Source of the DNA: Massilia eburnea
GTDB lineage: Bacteria; Pseudomonadota; Gammaproteobacteria; Burkholderiales; Burkholderiaceae_D
NCBI RefSeq assembly: GCF_009720745.1
Contig: NZ_WNKX01000024.1
Location: forward strand, 1-64,000
Reading direction: 5' to 3'
Length of the DNA: 64,000 nucleotides
In this document: piece after piece, positions 61,446 through 64,000 of the stretch
Position numbering within the stretch: the stretch's first letter is position 1
Layout: every line of letters starts with the position of its first letter
Notes under the pieces: generated by a model
Database searches by the model: none
Seen by the model: only the letters and a program-made list of their open reading frames with translations
What the model was told of the DNA's origin: nothing
Position numbers and translations under genes: made by a program

Positions 61446-63653
61446 ATGCGCAAAGAATGGTTCATGGCAGCTCAAGCGGACGTCGCGGAATCTTCAGGGG
61501 TGTCGCGCCGTACCTTCCTCAAAGCCGGTAGTGGCCTGGTCCTCGGCTTCTACGTCGCCAGCGGCGGCGGGCGCTTTGCCCGTGCCCTTGCGGCGGATGC
61601 GCCGGCCAAGCCGATCTCGGCGCCGAACGCTTTCCTGCATATTGCGCCGGACAATTCCATCACCATCCAGGTCAACCGTCTCGAATTCGGCCAGGGCGTG
61701 CATACCGCGCTGCCGATGCTGATCGCCGAAGAACTGGATGCCGACTGGTCGCAGGTGCATTCAGCGCTGGCGCCGGCAGGCGATGCGTACAAGGACCCTG
61801 GATTCGGCATCCAGATGACGGGCGGCTCCACCGCCGTCAAGCACTCCTGGCAGCAATACCGTGAGATCGGCGCGCGGGCACGCGCCATGCTGGTCGCCGC
61901 GGCGGCCGAGCAGTGGAAGGTACCGGCTGCGCAGATCACCGTTTCGAAAGGCGTTGTGCGTGGCCCGTCCGGCCAGAGCGCGACGTTCGGCGCACTGGCC
62001 GATGCGGCGATGAAGCAGCCGGTCCCGCAAGAGGTCAAGCTCAAGGACGTCAAGGACTTCACCATCATCGGCAAGCCGACGCCGCGCCTCGATGCGCGCG
62101 CCAAGGCGACCGGTACGCAGCAATTCGGCATGGACTTCAAGCCGGAAGGCGCCAAGGTGGTCGTGCTGGCCCATCCGCCGGTCTTTGGCGGCAAGGTGAA
62201 GAAGTTCGACGCCGCGAAAGCCAAGGCCGTTCCGGGCGTGATCGATGTGATCAAGGTCGATACCGACCGTGGCGGCAGCGGCCTGGCGGTGGTGGCCAAT
62301 GGCTACTGGCCGGCCAAGCAGGGACGCGATGCGCTGGTTGTCGAGTGGGATACCGCGGGCCTGGAAAAGGTCAACAGCAAGCAGCAGATGGCCGAGTTCA
62401 AAAAGCTGGCCAAAACTGCAGGTACTCCTGCGAAGAAGGCTGATATCGCCGCCATTGCCAAGGCGCCGAAGAAGATCAGCGCAACCTACGAATTCCCTTA
62501 CCTGGCGCATGCGCCGATGGAGCCGCTGAACTGCGTGGTCGATTTGCGCAGCGACTCCTGCACCATCTGGGCGGGCAGCCAGTTCCAGACGCTTGATGCG
62601 GTGGCAGCGGCCAAGGCGGCCGGCCTGACTCCCGACAAGGTCACACTGAACACGATGATGGCGGGCGGTGGTTTCGGCCGCCGCGCGGTGCCGACCTCGG
62701 ACTACATCGTGGAAGCGGTGAACGTGGCGAAGGCCTGGGGCAAAGGCCCGGTCAAGGTCATCTGGAGCCGCGAGGACGATATCAAGGGCGGCTACTATCG
62801 TCCGTCGCATGTGCACCAGGCCGATATCGGCTTCGATGCCAAGGGTAATATCGTCGGCTGGAACCATGTGATCGTGGGCCAGTCCATCCTGGCGGGCACG
62901 CCGTTCGAGCCGATGATGGTGAAGGATGGCGTCGATGCGACGATGGTGGAAGGCATGGGCGATCCGTATTCGGTGCCGATGAACCTGACCGTCCACAACG
63001 TCAAGGCCAACGTGCCGGTGTTGTGGTGGCGCTCCGTCGGCTCGACCCACACCGCTTTTGTGATGGAGACGCTGATCGACGAAGCGGCGCACGTGGCCAA
63101 AATGGATCCGGTGGAATACCGCCGCAAGATGATCGATCCGGCCAAGCATCCGCGCCAGCTGGCGGCGCTCAACCTGGCGGTCGAGAAGTCGGGCTACGGC
63201 AAGGCCAAGCTGCCCAAGGGCCAGGCCTGGGGCGTGGCGCTGCACGAATCGTTCGAAACTTCGGTGGCGTACGTAGTGGTGGCGTCGGTCAAGAACGGCC
63301 AGCCCAAGGTGCACAAGGTCACGGCCGGGGTGCACTGCAACCTGCCGGTGAATCCGATGACGATCGAGGCCCAGGTGCAGGGCGCGGCGTTGATGGGGCT
63401 GGGCGCGACCCTGCCCGGCGCGGCGATTACGCTGAAGGATGGGATGGTCGAACAGTCCAACTTCAACGACTACACGGTGGCGCGCATGCCGGACATGCCG
63501 GTGGTGGAAGTCTTCACCGTCGCATCGACCGACAACCCGACCGGGATGGGCGAGCCGGGCTTGCCGCCGCTGGCGCCGGCCCTGGCCAATGCCGTGTTCA
63601 AACTGACCGGCAAGCGCGTGCGCAAGCTGCCGTTCGACCTGTCCAAAGCGTAG
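61446..63653 (+). CDS. Molybdopterin-binding large subunit, IorB-type, Tat-exported
   Basis: 735 residues from the ATG at 61446 (GGGAGG upstream). SRRTFLKAGSGLVLGFYVAS is a twin-arginine signal, so the complex works in the periplasm. Two aldehyde-oxidase-type halves follow: QVNRLEFGQGVHTALPMLIA; EFPYLAHAPMEPLNCVVDLR; MMAGGGFGRRAVPTSDYIVE; WWRSVGSTHTAFVMETLIDE; and the catalytic Glu in NPTGMGEPGLPPLAPALANA. Electron acceptor probably a cytochrome encoded elsewhere, since none is adjacent. IorAB is the likely class; the true substrate is unknown. Confidence 0.92.
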   Translation: MRKEWFMAAQADVAESSGVSRRTFLKAGSGLVLGFYVASGGGRFARALAADAPAKPISAPNAFLHIAPDNSITIQVNRLEFGQGVHTALPMLIAEELDADWSQVHSALAPAGDAYKDPGFGIQMTGGSTAVKHSWQQYREIGARARAMLVAAAAEQWKVPAAQITVSKGVVRGPSGQSATFGALADAAMKQPVPQEVKLKDVKDFTIIGKPTPRLDARAKATGTQQFGMDFKPEGAKVVVLAHPPVFGGKVKKFDAAKAKAVPGVIDVIKVDTDRGGSGLAVVANGYWPAKQGRDALVVEWDTAGLEKVNSKQQMAEFKKLAKTAGTPAKKADIAAIAKAPKKISATYEFPYLAHAPMEPLNCVVDLRSDSCTIWAGSQFQTLDAVAAAKAAGLTPDKVTLNTMMAGGGFGRRAVPTSDYIVEAVNVAKAWGKGPVKVIWSREDDIKGGYYRPSHVHQADIGFDAKGNIVGWNHVIVGQSILAGTPFEPMMVKDGVDATMVEGMGDPYSVPMNLTVHNVKANVPVLWWRSVGSTHTAFVMETLIDEAAHVAKMDPVEYRRKMIDPAKHPRQLAALNLAVEKSGYGKAKLPKGQAWGVALHESFETSVAYVVVASVKNGQPKVHKVTAGVHCNLPVNPMTIEAQVQGAALMGLGATLPGAAITLKDGMVEQSNFNDYTVARMPDMPVVEVFTVASTDNPTGMGEPGLPPLAPALANAVFKLTGKRVRKLPFDLSKA

Positions 63654-63668
63654 GACAGGGCGTAACGC

Positions 63669-64000
63669 GTGTCCGCCTCCCATGCCTCCGAGCGACCCGG
63701 CATCGCCGGGCCCGCGGCTGACGCGGCATTGGCGGACGCCACCGCGGCGGCGCCTGGCGGCATGGCGACGGCGAAGGACATCGTCGGCATCCTGCTGGCA
63801 GCTGGCCGAGGCGCTCGCTTCGATCCGGCGGGTGCGCGCAACAAACTCCTGCAAGCGCTGCCTGGCGGCGAGCCGGTTGCCGCCGCCAGTGCGCGCGCCT
63901 TATTGGCCGCTGTGCCGCGCGTCGTCGCCGTGGTACGTCCGGAGGACTGCGCCACTGCAAGCCTGTTGCACGGCATGGGCTGCGAAGTCGTGGCCTGCGC
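63669..64000 (+). CDS. MobA-like nucleotidyltransferase (partial, runs off window)
   Basis: A GTG at 63669 opens a frame that gives, after about 35 extra residues, DIVGILLAAGRGARFDPAGA and RNKLLQALPGGEPVAAASAR, the nucleotide-binding start of MobA/MocA-type enzymes. These attach CMP or GMP to molybdopterin. Position after the molybdoenzyme genes suggests a dedicated cofactor maturation enzyme. The ATG at 63762 sits immediately before the conserved part and may be the true start. The 3' end is outside the window. Confidence 0.8.
   Translation, partial: MSASHASERPGIAGPAADAALADATAAAPGGMATAKDIVGILLAAGRGARFDPAGARNKLLQALPGGEPVAAASARALLAAVPRVVAVVRPEDCATASLLHGMGCEVVAC

Overview
The window is high-GC bacterial chromosome. 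Its gene content suggests a betaproteobacterium of the Oxalobacteraceae (Massilia / Duganella / Telluria type): many exported hydrolases, long-form isocitrate lyase, several LytTR and PAS sensor systems, DUF58-MoxR operon, IorAB-type molybdoenzyme. The genus is inferred from gene content and style only; no 16S gene is present.

Layout. 1-950: scar of mobile DNA, with the edge of an IS3-family element, a piece of an IS21 IstA transposase and the C-terminal remnant of a membrane protein. 0.99-9.8 kb: two flavin-type PPOX proteins (one fused to GAF), a hemerythrin, a sulfatase, a PAS hybrid kinase, a DUF885 metallopeptidase and a PsiF protein. 9.85-12.5 kb: small conserved proteins and two DUF805 membrane proteins. 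12.4-19.2 kb: a tightly overlapping minus-strand operon RDD - SpoIIM - DUF4129 - DUF4350 - MoxR ATPase - DUF58, a probable envelope-associated MoxR chaperone system. 19.3-25.6 kb: periplasmic solute-binding protein, Dot1-like methyltransferase, GNAT, MerR-TipAS regulator, DUF1579, VOC protein with a structured leader, chemoreceptor. 25.7-31.5 kb: M28 and M13 metallopeptidases, U32 protein TrhP, a lipoprotein RidA. 31.5-37.7 kb: orphan ParA, lipoprotein, LytTR two-component pair, DJ-1/PfpI-YHS fusion, alpha/beta hydrolase, MYG1. 37.8-47.5 kb: a large GGDEF-EAL-REC protein, a subtilase, a second LytTR system whose kinase is an internal tandem duplication with a dead second half, and a haloperoxidase-like protein. 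47.6-57.2 kb: aceA with a palindromic operator, DUF4424, two tandem alkaline phosphatases behind a Pho-box-like site, an M16 peptidase. 57.2-59.0 kb: a low-GC patch with a decayed gene, GFA protein, a glucosaminidase and a small exported partner next to tRNA-Phe. 59.0-64 kb: UbiH-type hydroxylase, DsbC, IorA/IorB-like molybdoenzyme and the start of a MobA-like cytidylyltransferase.

How the genes work together. Three modules stand out: phosphate scavenging (two PhoA-type enzymes plus a downstream exported protein under one probable PhoB promoter); molybdoenzyme production (2Fe-2S subunit, large subunit, MobA-like maturation protein in series); and two independent LytS/LytTR sensing systems, each with a nearby exported protein that may be its target or accessory. 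Two palindromic repeats of about 85 bp sit between convergent genes and share an inner stem with compensatory changes. The strongest candidates for something undescribed are the kinase-pseudokinase fusion with an embedded periplasmic cupin, the 21-bp-period direct repeats in front of the DJ-1-YHS gene, the glucosaminidase/partner pair, and the SD-sequestering leader of the VOC gene.
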